From Pelagibacteraceae bacterium AG-319-F18 (GTDB lineage: Bacteria; Pseudomonadota; Alphaproteobacteria; Pelagibacterales; Pelagibacteraceae), in assembly GCA_003283905.1 (NCBI GenBank), contig QBXA01000003.1, positions 20,285 to 84,284 of the forward strand: a stretch of DNA of 64,000 bases. The letters run 5' to 3'. Shown here piece after piece: positions 51,000 through 60,281 of the stretch (position 1 is the stretch's first letter; each line of letters begins with the position of its first letter). The notes beneath the pieces were generated by a model. It worked only from the letters and a program-made list of their open reading frames with translations. It searched no databases and had not been told where the DNA came from. Both the position numbers and the translations under genes were made by a program.

Positions 51000-51674
51000 T
51001 TAAATTATTGTTAGAAATCTTTTTGAAAAGTTTTCTAATTTTTGAGAATATTTTTGTGAGTCTGTGTTAAATTTATTATAAGCAACTACAGCAGGGATTG
51101 CTGCCAATAATCCTAATGCAGTAGCAAAAAGTGCTTCCGCTATCCCCGGAGCTACAATTGCCAAACTTGTATTTCTTGAAATTGCAATAGATTGAAATGA
51201 ATTCATTATACCCCACACTGTACCAAATAAACCAATAAAAGGTGCCGTAGATCCTACTGTTGCTAAAAAAGTAAAGCCTTTATCAATTTTAGACATCTGT
51301 TTTTCAATTCCAACTTCTAAAAAAGTAGTCATTCTCTCACTTAAGTTATTTTTATTTTTTTTTTTAAGTAAACTTTCCATGGCATCTTGAAAAACTACTG
51401 CCATAGGATCATCAACTTTAGTTGGTAAACTATTATAAAATGTTTCTGCTGATTTAGAGTTCCAAAATTTTTCCTCAAACTCTTCTGATGATTTATTAAT
51501 TTTTTTAAATAATCTTATTTTCTCTATTATTACCGCCCATGAATAAATCGAGCAAACTATTAAAATAATCAACACAGATTTAACAATTATATCAGCCCTT
51601 AAAAATAGACTCATTAAAGAAAAATCAGTATTAGCGCCTAATCCTACTGCCTGTGATGCGATATCAGCTTCCAT
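51000..51674 (-). CDS. tolQ: Tol-Pal system protein TolQ (ExbB/MotA family)
   Basis: A 224-residue ExbB/TolQ protein with three membrane spans (about 25-45, 133-155 and 168-190) and the conserved TVGSTAPFIGLFGTVWGIMNSF and IAVAPGIAEALFATALGL-like regions. It forms the proton channel with TolR. It heads tolQRAB-pal; ybgC, which often precedes tolQ, is absent here. A 51-nt gap separates it from the RuvC-like gene. Confidence 0.95.
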   Translation of the reverse strand: MEADIASQAVGLGANTDFSLMSLFLRADIIVKSVLIILIVCSIYSWAVIIEKIRLFKKINKSSEEFEEKFWNSKSAETFYNSLPTKVDDPMAVVFQDAMESLLKKKNKNNLSERMTTFLEVGIEKQMSKIDKGFTFLATVGSTAPFIGLFGTVWGIMNSFQSIAISRNTSLAIVAPGIAEALFATALGLLAAIPAVVAYNKFNTDSQKYSQKLENFSKRFLTII

Positions 51675-51725
51675 ATTGAACTCTTCACACTTAAATGTGT
51701 CATGAATTTGTCTTAATATTTTTAT

Positions 51726-52220
51726 CTATTCTCTAATTTTGTAAGTTTCATAATAAAAACTTGCTATCAATATAGCATCGGCTTTATTAGAGTCTTTTTT
51801 TTTTGATAAATGACTTGAAAAATAAGGGAAAATCTCAATTGCTCTTGTTCTACTTGCATCTTTTTCAGAATTAATAAGATTAAAATATTTCTTCCATTTA
51901 GCAGGTCTTACAAAGTACATGGGTAATTGCATTGCAGAACATATTCCCTTTAAAATTCCAAATGATTGACCAAAGTTAAACATACTAGTTACACCTTGGC
52001 CTGGCATTGCTGATACTTGCTCAATAACTACTTTTATATCCTTTTTATCTAACTTTTTAGTTCTATCTAAAATTTCATTAAAAATTTGAGAACCATTGAC
52101 TTGTTTTTTATTTTTTTTTCCTTCAGTCATCGTTGGCATTTCTACCACATCAATTATTTTTCCATCTTGAAAGAAACATATAGAGCCTGAGATACCTGGG
52201 TCAATTCCAATTACAAGCAT
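51726..52220 (-). CDS. Phage-type RuvC-like Holliday junction resolvase
   Basis: A 164-residue RNase H-fold protein with candidate catalytic acids Asp7 (GIDPG), Glu67 (VVIEQVSAMPGQG) and Asp148 (KADAILIAS). It carries the segments MFNFGQSFG and RPAKWKKYF that I associate with a RuvC-like family found in alphaproteobacteria and phages rather than with classic RuvC. It directly follows yebC (TAATG overlap), where ruvC usually lies, but ruvA and ruvB do not follow. Whether it acts as the cell's resolvase is inferred. Confidence 0.82.
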   Translation of the reverse strand: MLVIGIDPGISGSICFFQDGKIIDVVEMPTMTEGKKNKKQVNGSQIFNEILDRTKKLDKKDIKVVIEQVSAMPGQGVTSMFNFGQSFGILKGICSAMQLPMYFVRPAKWKKYFNLINSEKDASRTRAIEIFPYFSSHLSKKKDSNKADAILIASFYYETYKIRE

Positions 52221-52945
52221 TATTTATTTCCAAAGTTTGCATTAGAAAAAACATTTTGCACATCATCATCATCCTCTAATGAATCTAAAAATTCAATTAC
52301 AGTTTCTTGCCTGTCTTTTTCAACATTAGCATTATTTAGTGCTATCCATTCTATATCTGTCGAAATAAAATTTGTAATAACTGCTTCTAATTTTTTCTTA
52401 ACATTATAAATTTCACTCATTGAACATTGAATTTCATGAAATTCATCATGAGAAATGCATTCATCAGCCCCAGAATCTATTGCAAGCTCAAAAATTTTTT
52501 CATCAGAAATTTCTTGTTTATCAATTTTAATAATGCCTAATTGATTAAAATTATGTGATGCCGATCCTTGCATACCCAAACTTCCACCACTTTTTTGAAA
52601 TATAGTTCTTATATTAGAGGCAGTTCTATTTTTGTTATCTGTTAAAGTTTCTACAATTACAGCAATTTTATCTGGACCGAATCCTTCATATCTAAGATTT
52701 TCAAAATTAACACCTGATGCTGCTGAGGATTTATCTATTGCTCTTTCGATATTATCTTTTGGCATGTTGGCAGATCTTGCTGCTTGGATTGCAGATCTTA
52801 ATCTTGGATTCATTGCTGGGTCTTTATCGCCAAGTTTTGCTGCTACTGTGATTTCTTTTGATAATTTTGAAAATATTTTAGAACGCTGCTTATCAGCTTT
52901 TCCTTTTTTGTGTTTAATTCCTGCCCAATGTGAGTGTCCTGCCAT
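52220..52945 (-). CDS. yebC: YebC/PmpR family transcriptional regulator
   Basis: A 241-residue YebC. It starts with MAGHSHWAGIKHKKGKADKQR, shortened here to the motif GHSHWAGIKHKKG, and has the GPDKIAVIVETLTDNKNRT region. Family members bind DNA or help translation of proline-rich stretches. The gene shares a base with the RuvC-like start codon, the position it also has next to ruvC in many bacteria. Confidence 0.95.
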   Translation of the reverse strand: MAGHSHWAGIKHKKGKADKQRSKIFSKLSKEITVAAKLGDKDPAMNPRLRSAIQAARSANMPKDNIERAIDKSSAASGVNFENLRYEGFGPDKIAVIVETLTDNKNRTASNIRTIFQKSGGSLGMQGSASHNFNQLGIIKIDKQEISDEKIFELAIDSGADECISHDEFHEIQCSMSEIYNVKKKLEAVITNFISTDIEWIALNNANVEKDRQETVIEFLDSLEDDDDVQNVFSNANFGNK

Positions 52946-52949
52946 AACT

Positions 52950-53756
52950 TTATTGTCTATTTTTTAATTGAGCTCCATAAATATAACTTTCAATATTTGT
53001 AGCTAATCCAGTTTGTATATTACATTCAATAATAACACCACACAAAGTAGCATCACCAGTTGCAGGAAAATGTTTTATTGAATTCTTTTTTAAAAATCTG
53101 TTCAGTGAGTTCTCTGCATTCATTCCAATAACAGAGTTATAGTCACCACACATACCAGCATCAGTTTGGTAACCCGTACCACCTGTTAATATTCTTGCAT
53201 CATTAGTTGGGATATGCGTATGTGTTCCAACTACTAAAGAGGCTTTGCCATCAAAATAATGACCTATTGCATTTTTTTCACTTGTTATTTCGCCATGAAA
53301 ATCAACTACAAGAAAATCATAATCTTGTTTTAACTTATATTGTTTCATAAATTTTTCTGAAATTTCAAAAACATCCTCACATTTTTTCATGAAAACATTT
53401 CCCATTAAATTAAGCACTCCAATTCTAATATTTTCTTTAGTATTATAAATATTAAACCCTCTTCCTGGGGCTGGCTCAAAAAGATTTTTTGGACGTAATA
53501 ATCTCTCTTCTTTATCTATATATTCCATTATTTCTTTTTGGTCCCACACATGGTTTCCAGTTGTAATCACATCTACTCCACAATTGAAAAAATCAAGACA
53601 TATTTCTCTTGTTAAACCAACGCCTTGAGAAGCTGCATTCTCACCATTTATAATTACAAAATCTATATTTTTTGATTTAATTTCATTCATCAAATTATTC
53701 ATCAATTTTGAACAACCTGAAATACCAACCACATCACCTAAAAATAATATTCTCAT
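52950..53756 (-). CDS. YmdB-type metallophosphoesterase
   Basis: A 268-residue calcineurin-like phosphoesterase of the TIGR00282/YmdB type. It opens with RILFLGDVVGISG and shows NGENAASQGVGLT, TTGNHVWDQKEI, VVDFHGEITSEK and the metal-binding VGTHTHIPTND. Homologues hydrolyse cyclic nucleotides or act on RNA-linked substrates. It overlaps the 5-FCL gene by 4 nt and lies 4 nt before yebC. Confidence 0.9.
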   Translation of the reverse strand: MRILFLGDVVGISGCSKLMNNLMNEIKSKNIDFVIINGENAASQGVGLTREICLDFFNCGVDVITTGNHVWDQKEIMEYIDKEERLLRPKNLFEPAPGRGFNIYNTKENIRIGVLNLMGNVFMKKCEDVFEISEKFMKQYKLKQDYDFLVVDFHGEITSEKNAIGHYFDGKASLVVGTHTHIPTNDARILTGGTGYQTDAGMCGDYNSVIGMNAENSLNRFLKKNSIKHFPATGDATLCGVIIECNIQTGLATNIESYIYGAQLKNRQ

Positions 53757-54298
53757 CTTAAAATTTCTTTTTCTGTAATTATAAAATCTAATCTTTTATC
53801 ATATTGATTTATTGGTATAGATGATATTTTCTGGAAAGAAAAAGCTAAACCAATTTTTATAACCTTTTTAACCTTTTCAATTTTTTCAATATAACGATCA
53901 TAAAAACCACCGCCATAACCTAATCGATTTAAATTATTATCATAAGCTACTAATGGGACTAACAGAATATCTGGATAAACAATCTTAGAGGATAAAGGTT
54001 CGGGAATACCAAATTTATTTATTTTTAATGGATCATTACTTGACCACTTATAAAAGTTTATTTGATTATTTTTTTTTATAATTGGCAGTGATACTTTAAA
54101 AAAAAAATTTTCTAATAAATCTAAAATATCTAAATCATCTATTTCATAATTTGATGGGTAATAACCACCAACATTTTTAAGATTTGATCTATTTATTTTT
54201 AAAAAAGAAATAAATTTATCTGAATTGATTTTTAAATTCTTATCAAATTTTTTTTTTCTAATTTTTAAAATTTTTTTTCTTATTTGGGATTTATTCAC
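53753..54298 (-). CDS. 5-formyltetrahydrofolate cyclo-ligase
   Basis: A 181-residue 5-FCL (MTHFS). It converts 5-formyl-THF to 5,10-methenyl-THF with ATP. The visible pattern includes VPLVAYDNNLNRLGYGGGFYDRYI, the usual substrate and nucleotide site, and a Lys-rich N-terminal helix. The gene next to zapA is the classic 5-FCL (ygfA) position in proteobacteria; here it lies 6 nt from zapA with no 6S RNA between them. Confidence 0.92.
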   Translation of the reverse strand: MNKSQIRKKILKIRKKKFDKNLKINSDKFISFLKINRSNLKNVGGYYPSNYEIDDLDILDLLENFFFKVSLPIIKKNNQINFYKWSSNDPLKINKFGIPEPLSSKIVYPDILLVPLVAYDNNLNRLGYGGGFYDRYIEKIEKVKKVIKIGLAFSFQKISSIPINQYDKRLDFIITEKEILR

Positions 54299-54304
54299 AG
54301 AAAT

Positions 54305-54751
54305 TTATTGAGAGATATTTTCTAATTTAGCTTTTTCAATAAAATTAGATATTTCATCTGCTGCCTCATCAATTAATTGTTCATATTTTTTATGATTAGT
54401 CTCAATTTCATTTTTAAAATTTAAATGATTATTATTTAATTCTTTAATCTCTTCCTCTTTTTTATCTCTATAATCATAAATAAGTGATTTTAATTCCCTA
54501 AATTTGTTAGAAAGATCTTTAAATTCATTTTTCTTTTGATCAACTTTTTTTTTCGTCTCATAGTACTCATCCATAATTTTAACTGCTGTAATTAAAAGAA
54601 GCTTATTTTCTCCTAAATTTCCAAGATTATTTTTAAGATCATTAAATTTTTTATTAATGTGAATTAGCAATTCTTCAAGATGTTCTTCTTGACCGTCCTC
54701 ACATGATAACAAAAACTCTTTATTATTAAATTTAATACTTACATTTGCCAT
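54305..54751 (-). CDS. zapA: Cell division protein ZapA
   Basis: A 148-residue ZapA. The N-terminal globular part starts VSIKFNNKEFLLSCEDGQEEHLEELL, and the C-terminal part is a long coiled coil (about 60-140). It bundles FtsZ at the division site. It overlaps the preceding coiled-coil gene by 13 nt and is followed by the 5-FCL gene, the common zapA-ygfA order. Confidence 0.9.
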   Translation of the reverse strand: MANVSIKFNNKEFLLSCEDGQEEHLEELLIHINKKFNDLKNNLGNLGENKLLLITAVKIMDEYYETKKKVDQKKNEFKDLSNKFRELKSLIYDYRDKKEEEIKELNNNHLNFKNEIETNHKKYEQLIDEAADEISNFIEKAKLENISQ

Positions 54752-55062
54752 TTATCTATTTCTTCCAACAAAATATCTGTTTCCTGATTTAATTCATCAA
54801 TTTTTTCAGCGAACTCTGTTTGTTTTTTTTGTTCTAATTTTTCTTTATTTTGAATTTCTTCAAGTTTTTTTGCTAAATTTGCGTGTTCTTGTAAAAGAGA
54901 TTTGTATTTATCCTCTAATTCAGATTTTTCAATTTCTAATTGAGTTTTTTGAGAACTCAAATTATCAATATTATTTTTTAAATCAGGATTACTAAGATCT
55001 AAATTTTTTAACTCTGATAAAGCATCATTTAATTTTTTTTCTTTTTCGATTATAGAATTCAT
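54739..55062 (-). CDS. Small coiled-coil protein upstream of zapA
   Basis: A 107-residue, Lys/Glu/Leu/Asn-rich protein that is almost all coiled coil (about 4-100), with no signal peptide or membrane span. I do not recognise a family with certainty; small coiled-coil genes (annotated DUF4164) lie upstream of zapA in other alphaproteobacteria. Its 13-nt overlap with zapA implies coordinated synthesis and suggests, by inference only, a ZapB-like partner of ZapA at the division ring. It is divergent from tkt. Confidence 0.7.
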   Translation of the reverse strand: MNSIIEKEKKLNDALSELKNLDLSNPDLKNNIDNLSSQKTQLEIEKSELEDKYKSLLQEHANLAKKLEEIQNKEKLEQKKQTEFAEKIDELNQETDILLEEIDKWQM

Positions 55063-55115
55063 ATATATATGTTTATATTATTAAATAGATTCTTCTTAGT
55101 CTAGTCAGGATAATT

Positions 55116-57074
55116 TTGAGAAAACTACACAATGATTTGGCAAATTGCATCAGATTTCTTTCAATTGATGCTGTACAGAAAGCAAATTCTGGTCACCCTG
55201 GTATGCCAATGGGCATGGCAGATGTTGCAACTGTTCTGTTTAAAAATTTTTTAAGATTTAATCCTAAAAATCCAAATTGGCTAAATAGAGACAGATTTGT
55301 TTTGTCTGCAGGTCATGGCTCTATGTTGCTTTACTCTTTATTGTACTTAACTGGGTATAAAAGTATTTCACTCAATAGTATAAAAAAGTTTAGACAGCTT
55401 AATTCAATTTGTGCAGGTCATCCAGAGTATCGTCCTAAAACTGGTATTGAGACTACAACAGGTCCTCTTGGTCAGGGAATTGCAAATGCTGTTGGCTTTG
55501 CAGTTGCCGAGGAAATTCTAAAAAAAAAACTTGGTAAAAAAATCATAAATCACAAAACCTATGTTCTTGCTGGGGATGGCTGTTTAATGGAAGGAATAAG
55601 TCATGAGGCAATGAGTTTGGCTGGACATTTAAAACTCAAAAATTTAGTGATGCTTTTTGATAATAATTCAATATCGATTGACGGACCAACTAGTTTAGCA
55701 GTTTCAGATAACTTTAAGAAAAGATTTGAAAGTTATGGCTGGAAATATATTCTTATCAATGGTCACAATCAAAAAGAAATTTATAAGGCTTTAAAAAAAG
55801 TACAAAATGCAAAAAAACCAACTGTTATTTCTTGTAAAACTAAAATTGGTTATGGTTCACCTAATAAGTCAGGTAAATCATCTGTACATGGAAGTCCTCT
55901 AGGTTTAGATGAAATCAAACTTGTAAGAAAAATTCTAAATTGGAATTACAAACCTTTTGAAATTCCAAATAAAATTTTAAATCAGTGGAAAAAAATTGGT
56001 AAAAAGGGTCAAAAACTTGAGAATAAGTGGAACAAAATTCTTAAAAAAAAAAAGATAACAATAAACAATTTACTAAAAAATAATTTTACAAAAATTTTAA
56101 AAAAAGAAAAACAGAACGCGATTAAAGAACTAAAAAGTTTAGCAACAAGAAAATCTTCAGAGCTAACTTTGAGCGCATTAACTAGTGTTAGCAATAATTT
56201 AATTGGGGGTTCTGCTGATTTAGCCGGTTCAAACAATACTAAAACTAAACATCATAAAATAATAAAACCTGGTAACTTTAACAGTGATTACATTCACTAT
56301 GGTGTGAGAGAACATGCAATGAGTGGAATAATGAATGGGCTTGCTCTGCATAGCAATTTTATTCCTTATGGTGGTACATTTTTAATATTTTCAGATTATT
56401 GCAAACCATCAATAAGATTATCGGCATTAATGGAACAAAGAGTTATTTATGTTATGACTCATGATTCAATTGGTCTTGGAGAAGATGGTCCAACTCATCA
56501 ACCAATAGAACAATTGTCAGGCTTACGTTCTATTCCAAATCTAAATGTTTTCAGACCTGCTGATAGAATGGAAACTATTGAATGTTGGGAGCATGCATTA
56601 AAAAGTCCAAAAACACCAAGTGTTTTATCTTTAACTAGACAAAACCTTGATCCAATAAGAAAAAAATATTCAAAGAATAACAAATGCTCTTTTGGGGCTT
56701 ATGAGGTTTTACGAACAAACAAAAAAATTCATTTAACTATACTTGCAAGTGGTTCTGAGGTTAATTTGGCAATCGAAACTAGTCATAAATTAGCCAAAGA
56801 TAAGATATATTCTAAAGTTATATCAATGCCGTGCCAAGATCTTTTTAACTTACAATCTAATTTATACAAACAAAAAATTATCAGTGAAACAAAAATGAAA
56901 ATTTCTATAGAGGCTGGATCAACAGATATTTGGAAAAAATATGTTGGCAGTAATGGTTTAACTTTTGGAATTGATAAATTTGGTAAAAGTGCACCATATA
57001 AGGAAATTTACAAACATTTTGGTTTAACTGCGGTGAACATTGCTAACAGATCAAAAAAACTTGTTAAAGATTAG
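55116..57074 (+). CDS. tkt: Transketolase
   Basis: A 652-residue transketolase. It moves two-carbon units between sugar phosphates in the pentose phosphate pathway. It has the N-terminal SGHPGMPMGMADVA, the cofactor motif LAGDGCLMEGISHEAMSLAG and VREHAMSGIMNG with the catalytic Glu. I chose the TTG at 55116: AGGA lies 7 nt upstream, the residues after it align with other transketolases, and the next ATG lies inside the GHPGMP motif. First gene of the tkt-gap-pgk-fba run. Confidence 0.96.
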   Translation: MRKLHNDLANCIRFLSIDAVQKANSGHPGMPMGMADVATVLFKNFLRFNPKNPNWLNRDRFVLSAGHGSMLLYSLLYLTGYKSISLNSIKKFRQLNSICAGHPEYRPKTGIETTTGPLGQGIANAVGFAVAEEILKKKLGKKIINHKTYVLAGDGCLMEGISHEAMSLAGHLKLKNLVMLFDNNSISIDGPTSLAVSDNFKKRFESYGWKYILINGHNQKEIYKALKKVQNAKKPTVISCKTKIGYGSPNKSGKSSVHGSPLGLDEIKLVRKILNWNYKPFEIPNKILNQWKKIGKKGQKLENKWNKILKKKKITINNLLKNNFTKILKKEKQNAIKELKSLATRKSSELTLSALTSVSNNLIGGSADLAGSNNTKTKHHKIIKPGNFNSDYIHYGVREHAMSGIMNGLALHSNFIPYGGTFLIFSDYCKPSIRLSALMEQRVIYVMTHDSIGLGEDGPTHQPIEQLSGLRSIPNLNVFRPADRMETIECWEHALKSPKTPSVLSLTRQNLDPIRKKYSKNNKCSFGAYEVLRTNKKIHLTILASGSEVNLAIETSHKLAKDKIYSKVISMPCQDLFNLQSNLYKQKIISETKMKISIEAGSTDIWKKYVGSNGLTFGIDKFGKSAPYKEIYKHFGLTAVNIANRSKKLVKD

Positions 57075-57076
57075 AT

Positions 57077-58081
57077 ATGAAAATAAATATTGGAATTAAC
57101 GGAATGGGAAGAATTGGTCGAATGGTTATTAGAGCAATTATTGAAAGTCAAAATAAAAATATTAAAATAAAACACATCAATAACAGGTCTAATTCAGAAG
57201 CAACCTGTTCTTTAATTAAATATGATTCTATTCATGGAAAATTTAATGCTGATCTTGATTATGATAAAAATCATTTGATTATTAATAAAAATAAAATCAC
57301 TTTTTCCCAAGAGTCTAAGATAGAAGATATTAACTGGAAAAAATTTGGTGTTGATTGTGTTTTTGAGTGCACAGGAAAATTTAATTCAAAAGAAAAACTA
57401 TTAGCACACATTAACAATGGTGCAAAAAAAGTTATCGTTTCTGCTCCTTGTAAAAATGCAGATAAAACTATTGTTTTTGGTGTTAACGAAGATAAACTTA
57501 CCAAGCATGATCAAATAATTTCTGCAGCTTCATGTACTACTAATTGTTTAGCTCCAGTTGCAAATATTCTTCATAAAAATTTTGAAATTGTAAAAGGTTT
57601 TATGACTACAATTCATGCTTTCACCAGTGATCAGAGAATTTTAGATAATTCTCATAAAGATCCAAGAAGAGCAAGATCCGCAAGTCAGTCTATAGTCCCA
57701 ACATCTACAGGAGCCTCAAAAGCTATTGGGGAGATTATTCCTGATTTAAGAGGAAAGCTAGAGGGTGTAGCAATGAGAGTTCCAACTCCTAACGTCTCTT
57801 TAATAGAACTTGTTTTTTGCACAAAAAAAGAAATAACAAAAGAAAAAATCAATAATGCTTTTACTTCCGCTTCTAAAAAGCAATCAAAAAAAATTTTAGA
57901 AATTACTAAAGAAAATTTAGTATCAATTGACTTTAATCACAATTCTGCTTCAGCAATAATTGACTCTTCTTTAACAAATGTTGTCGGCAAAGATATGGGA
58001 AAAATTTCTGCGTGGTATGATAACGAGTGGGGTTTTTCAAATAGAATGTGTGATATAGCTGAATATCTTCATAAGATTTAA
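57077..58081 (+). CDS. gap: Glyceraldehyde-3-phosphate dehydrogenase
   Basis: A 334-residue GAPDH. It has GINGMGRIGRM (7-17) and the catalytic Cys153 in SAASCTTNCLAPVA, then SQSIVPTSTGASKAIG and WYDNEWGFSNRM near the end. The residue after the second beta-strand that in NAD-specific enzymes is Asp reads as Asn followed by Arg (HINNRSNSE, 33-41), a pattern associated with NADP use. It follows tkt by 2 nt and precedes pgk by 6 nt. Confidence 0.96.
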   Translation: MKINIGINGMGRIGRMVIRAIIESQNKNIKIKHINNRSNSEATCSLIKYDSIHGKFNADLDYDKNHLIINKNKITFSQESKIEDINWKKFGVDCVFECTGKFNSKEKLLAHINNGAKKVIVSAPCKNADKTIVFGVNEDKLTKHDQIISAASCTTNCLAPVANILHKNFEIVKGFMTTIHAFTSDQRILDNSHKDPRRARSASQSIVPTSTGASKAIGEIIPDLRGKLEGVAMRVPTPNVSLIELVFCTKKEITKEKINNAFTSASKKQSKKILEITKENLVSIDFNHNSASAIIDSSLTNVVGKDMGKISAWYDNEWGFSNRMCDIAEYLHKI

Positions 58082-58087
58082 ATTTTA

Positions 58088-59269
58088 ATGAAAAGTATTT
58101 TAGATCAAGATCTTACTTTAAAGGGAAAAAAAGTAATAGTCAGAGTAGACTTAAATGTTCCTATGAAAAATGGAGCAATAACTGAAGCATCACGAATAAT
58201 AAAAATCCTACCTACTATAAAACTATTAATAGAAAAAGAAGCCAAAGTAATAATATTTTCTCATATTGGGCGACCAAATGGAAAAGTTATTAATGGAATG
58301 TCTCTAAAACCAATTTCGAAAAAATTATCTGACCTTTTAAATAGAGAAGTTATATTCAATAAAAATGGGTTTAATGAAAAAACTTTAGCTGAAATCGATA
58401 AAATTACGGATGGCTCAATTATGATGATGGAAAATATTCGTTTTTATGAAGGAGAAGAAAAAAATGAAGATTCTTTCTCAAAAAAAATTTCAAGTCTAGG
58501 TGATATATATGTTAATGATGCTTTCTCATGTTCTCATAGAGCACATTCTTCAATTGAAGGAATTACTAGGTATCTTCCTTCCTATTGTGGTTTACAATTT
58601 GTTGAGGAAATAAATGCCTTGAAAAGAATAACATCTAAGATTGTAAGACCTGTTTCTTGTATAATTGGAGGTTCAAAAATCTCTACAAAGATTAAAATTA
58701 TCTCAAATTTAATAAAAGATTTTGATAATATAATTATTGTAGGTGGGATGGGCAATGCAATGCTTAAAAATACAGGAATAAATATAGGTAAATCAGTGTG
58801 CGATGAGGGTTATAAAAACCTTGTGGGAGAAATATTGAAAAAATCTGAAACTCATGATTGTAAAATATATTATCCCCTTGATGTTGTAGTTTCAAAAACA
58901 CTAGATGGGAGTGGAACAATAAAAGAGATTAATGAAGTTAATAATGATGAGATGATATTAGATATTGGACCTAAGACTATTGCTTCCATAAAAAATATAA
59001 TTAATGATTCAAACACTTTATTATGGAATGGTCCAGCTGGGTATTTTGAAAATCCAAGCTTTGCTAACGGAACGAAAAAAATTTTAGAAATTATCTCCAA
59101 AAAAAGAATAAAGGATAAGATTTATGCTGTAGCAGGTGGAGGAGAAACTGTAGCCGTTATAAATAAATTTAATAAATTAGACACATTTAATTTTGTTTCA
59201 ACTGCTGGAGGAGCTTTTTTGGAATATCTTGAAGGAAAAGAACTTCCTGGTATAAAAGCTTTAAACTAA
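58088..59269 (+). CDS. pgk: Phosphoglycerate kinase
   Basis: A 393-residue PGK. It interconverts 1,3-bisphosphoglycerate and 3-phosphoglycerate with ADP/ATP. Signatures are VIVRVDLNVPMKNG near the N-terminus, SHIGRPNGK, MMMENIRFYEGEEKN, DAFSCSHRAHSS, GGSKISTKI and the C-terminal AGGGETVAVINKF. It lies between gap and fba, with 1 nt before fba. Confidence 0.97.
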   Translation: MKSILDQDLTLKGKKVIVRVDLNVPMKNGAITEASRIIKILPTIKLLIEKEAKVIIFSHIGRPNGKVINGMSLKPISKKLSDLLNREVIFNKNGFNEKTLAEIDKITDGSIMMMENIRFYEGEEKNEDSFSKKISSLGDIYVNDAFSCSHRAHSSIEGITRYLPSYCGLQFVEEINALKRITSKIVRPVSCIIGGSKISTKIKIISNLIKDFDNIIIVGGMGNAMLKNTGINIGKSVCDEGYKNLVGEILKKSETHDCKIYYPLDVVVSKTLDGSGTIKEINEVNNDEMILDIGPKTIASIKNIINDSNTLLWNGPAGYFENPSFANGTKKILEIISKKRIKDKIYAVAGGGETVAVINKFNKLDTFNFVSTAGGAFLEYLEGKELPGIKALN

Positions 59270-59270
59270 A

Positions 59271-60281
59271 ATGTCAGAACTTAATAAAATTGCTCTAAAA
59301 ATACTTTCAAACGGCAAAGGCATACTTGCTGCAGACGAAAGTAATGGAACTATGACTAAAAGATTAGAGTCAGTAAACATTCAATCATCACCAGAAAATA
59401 GACTTCTTTTTAGAGAAACACTTTTTGCGGCAGAGAGCATGAAAGACTGTATTGGTGGCGTTATCCTATATGATGAAACAATCAATCAGACATCAAATTA
59501 TGGAAAATCAATCCCAACTATGATCAATGAAACAGGAGCAGTTCCAGGAATTAAAGTAGACACTGGTGCAAAAGATTTAGCAAATTCGTTAGAAGAAAAA
59601 GTTACTGAGGGTTTAGATGGACTTAGAGAAAGATTAAAAAAATATTATGAACTTGGTGCAAGATTTACAAAATGGAGAGGTGTTTATAATATTGGAGAAA
59701 AATATCCTAGTAAACTTGCAATCAATTCAAATGCGCACGCATTAGCAAGATATTCTGCTTTAGTTCAAGAATGTGGGATGGTTCCAATTGTTGAACCAGA
59801 AGTCTTAATGGATGGTGAACATTCAGCAGAAGACTGTTTAGCTAAAACTTCTGAAGTAATTCAAAAATGTTTTGAAGAGTTAATCATTCATAAGATTGAT
59901 TTAACAGGCATGATTTTAAAACCAAATATGATTCTTGCAGGAAATAAGTCAAAAGATAAAATTTCTAATGAAGAGGTTTCTTCTAAAACACTTGAATGCC
60001 TTAAAAGATCTGTTCCAAATGAAGTTCCTGGAATTGCTTTTTTATCAGGGGGGCAATCAGAAGTTGAGGCAACAGAAAATTTAAATTTAATTAATAAAAA
60101 TAATGATACTAATTTTATAATGACTTACTCTTATGGAAGAGCTCTGCAACAAAGTGCATTAAAATTTTGGTCAGAAGATATTAAAGATATCAAAGGAACT
60201 CAAAATATTTTTAATCATAGAGCAAAAATGAATACTTTAGCTGCTCAAGGAAAATGGTCTAGCGATCTTGAGAATAAGTAA
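59271..60281 (+). CDS. fba: Fructose-bisphosphate aldolase, class I
   Basis: A 336-residue class I (Schiff-base) aldolase. It starts with GILAADESNGTMTKRLE and has the catalytic Lys217 in MILKPNMILAG, with FLSGGQSEVEATENL and a typical C-terminal helix. It is metal-independent, unlike the class II Zn enzyme of most bacteria. It is the fourth gene of tkt-gap-pgk-fba and overlaps the ThiE-like gene by 14 nt. Confidence 0.96.
   Translation: MSELNKIALKILSNGKGILAADESNGTMTKRLESVNIQSSPENRLLFRETLFAAESMKDCIGGVILYDETINQTSNYGKSIPTMINETGAVPGIKVDTGAKDLANSLEEKVTEGLDGLRERLKKYYELGARFTKWRGVYNIGEKYPSKLAINSNAHALARYSALVQECGMVPIVEPEVLMDGEHSAEDCLAKTSEVIQKCFEELIIHKIDLTGMILKPNMILAGNKSKDKISNEEVSSKTLECLKRSVPNEVPGIAFLSGGQSEVEATENLNLINKNNDTNFIMTYSYGRALQQSALKFWSEDIKDIKGTQNIFNHRAKMNTLAAQGKWSSDLENK

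Noticed and set aside
52632..52967. Plus-strand frame of 111 codons
   Set aside because: Antisense to yebC; composition mirrors the real gene.
54299..54304. 6S RNA between the 5-FCL gene and zapA, as in gammaproteobacteria
   Set aside because: Only 6 nt separate the two genes.
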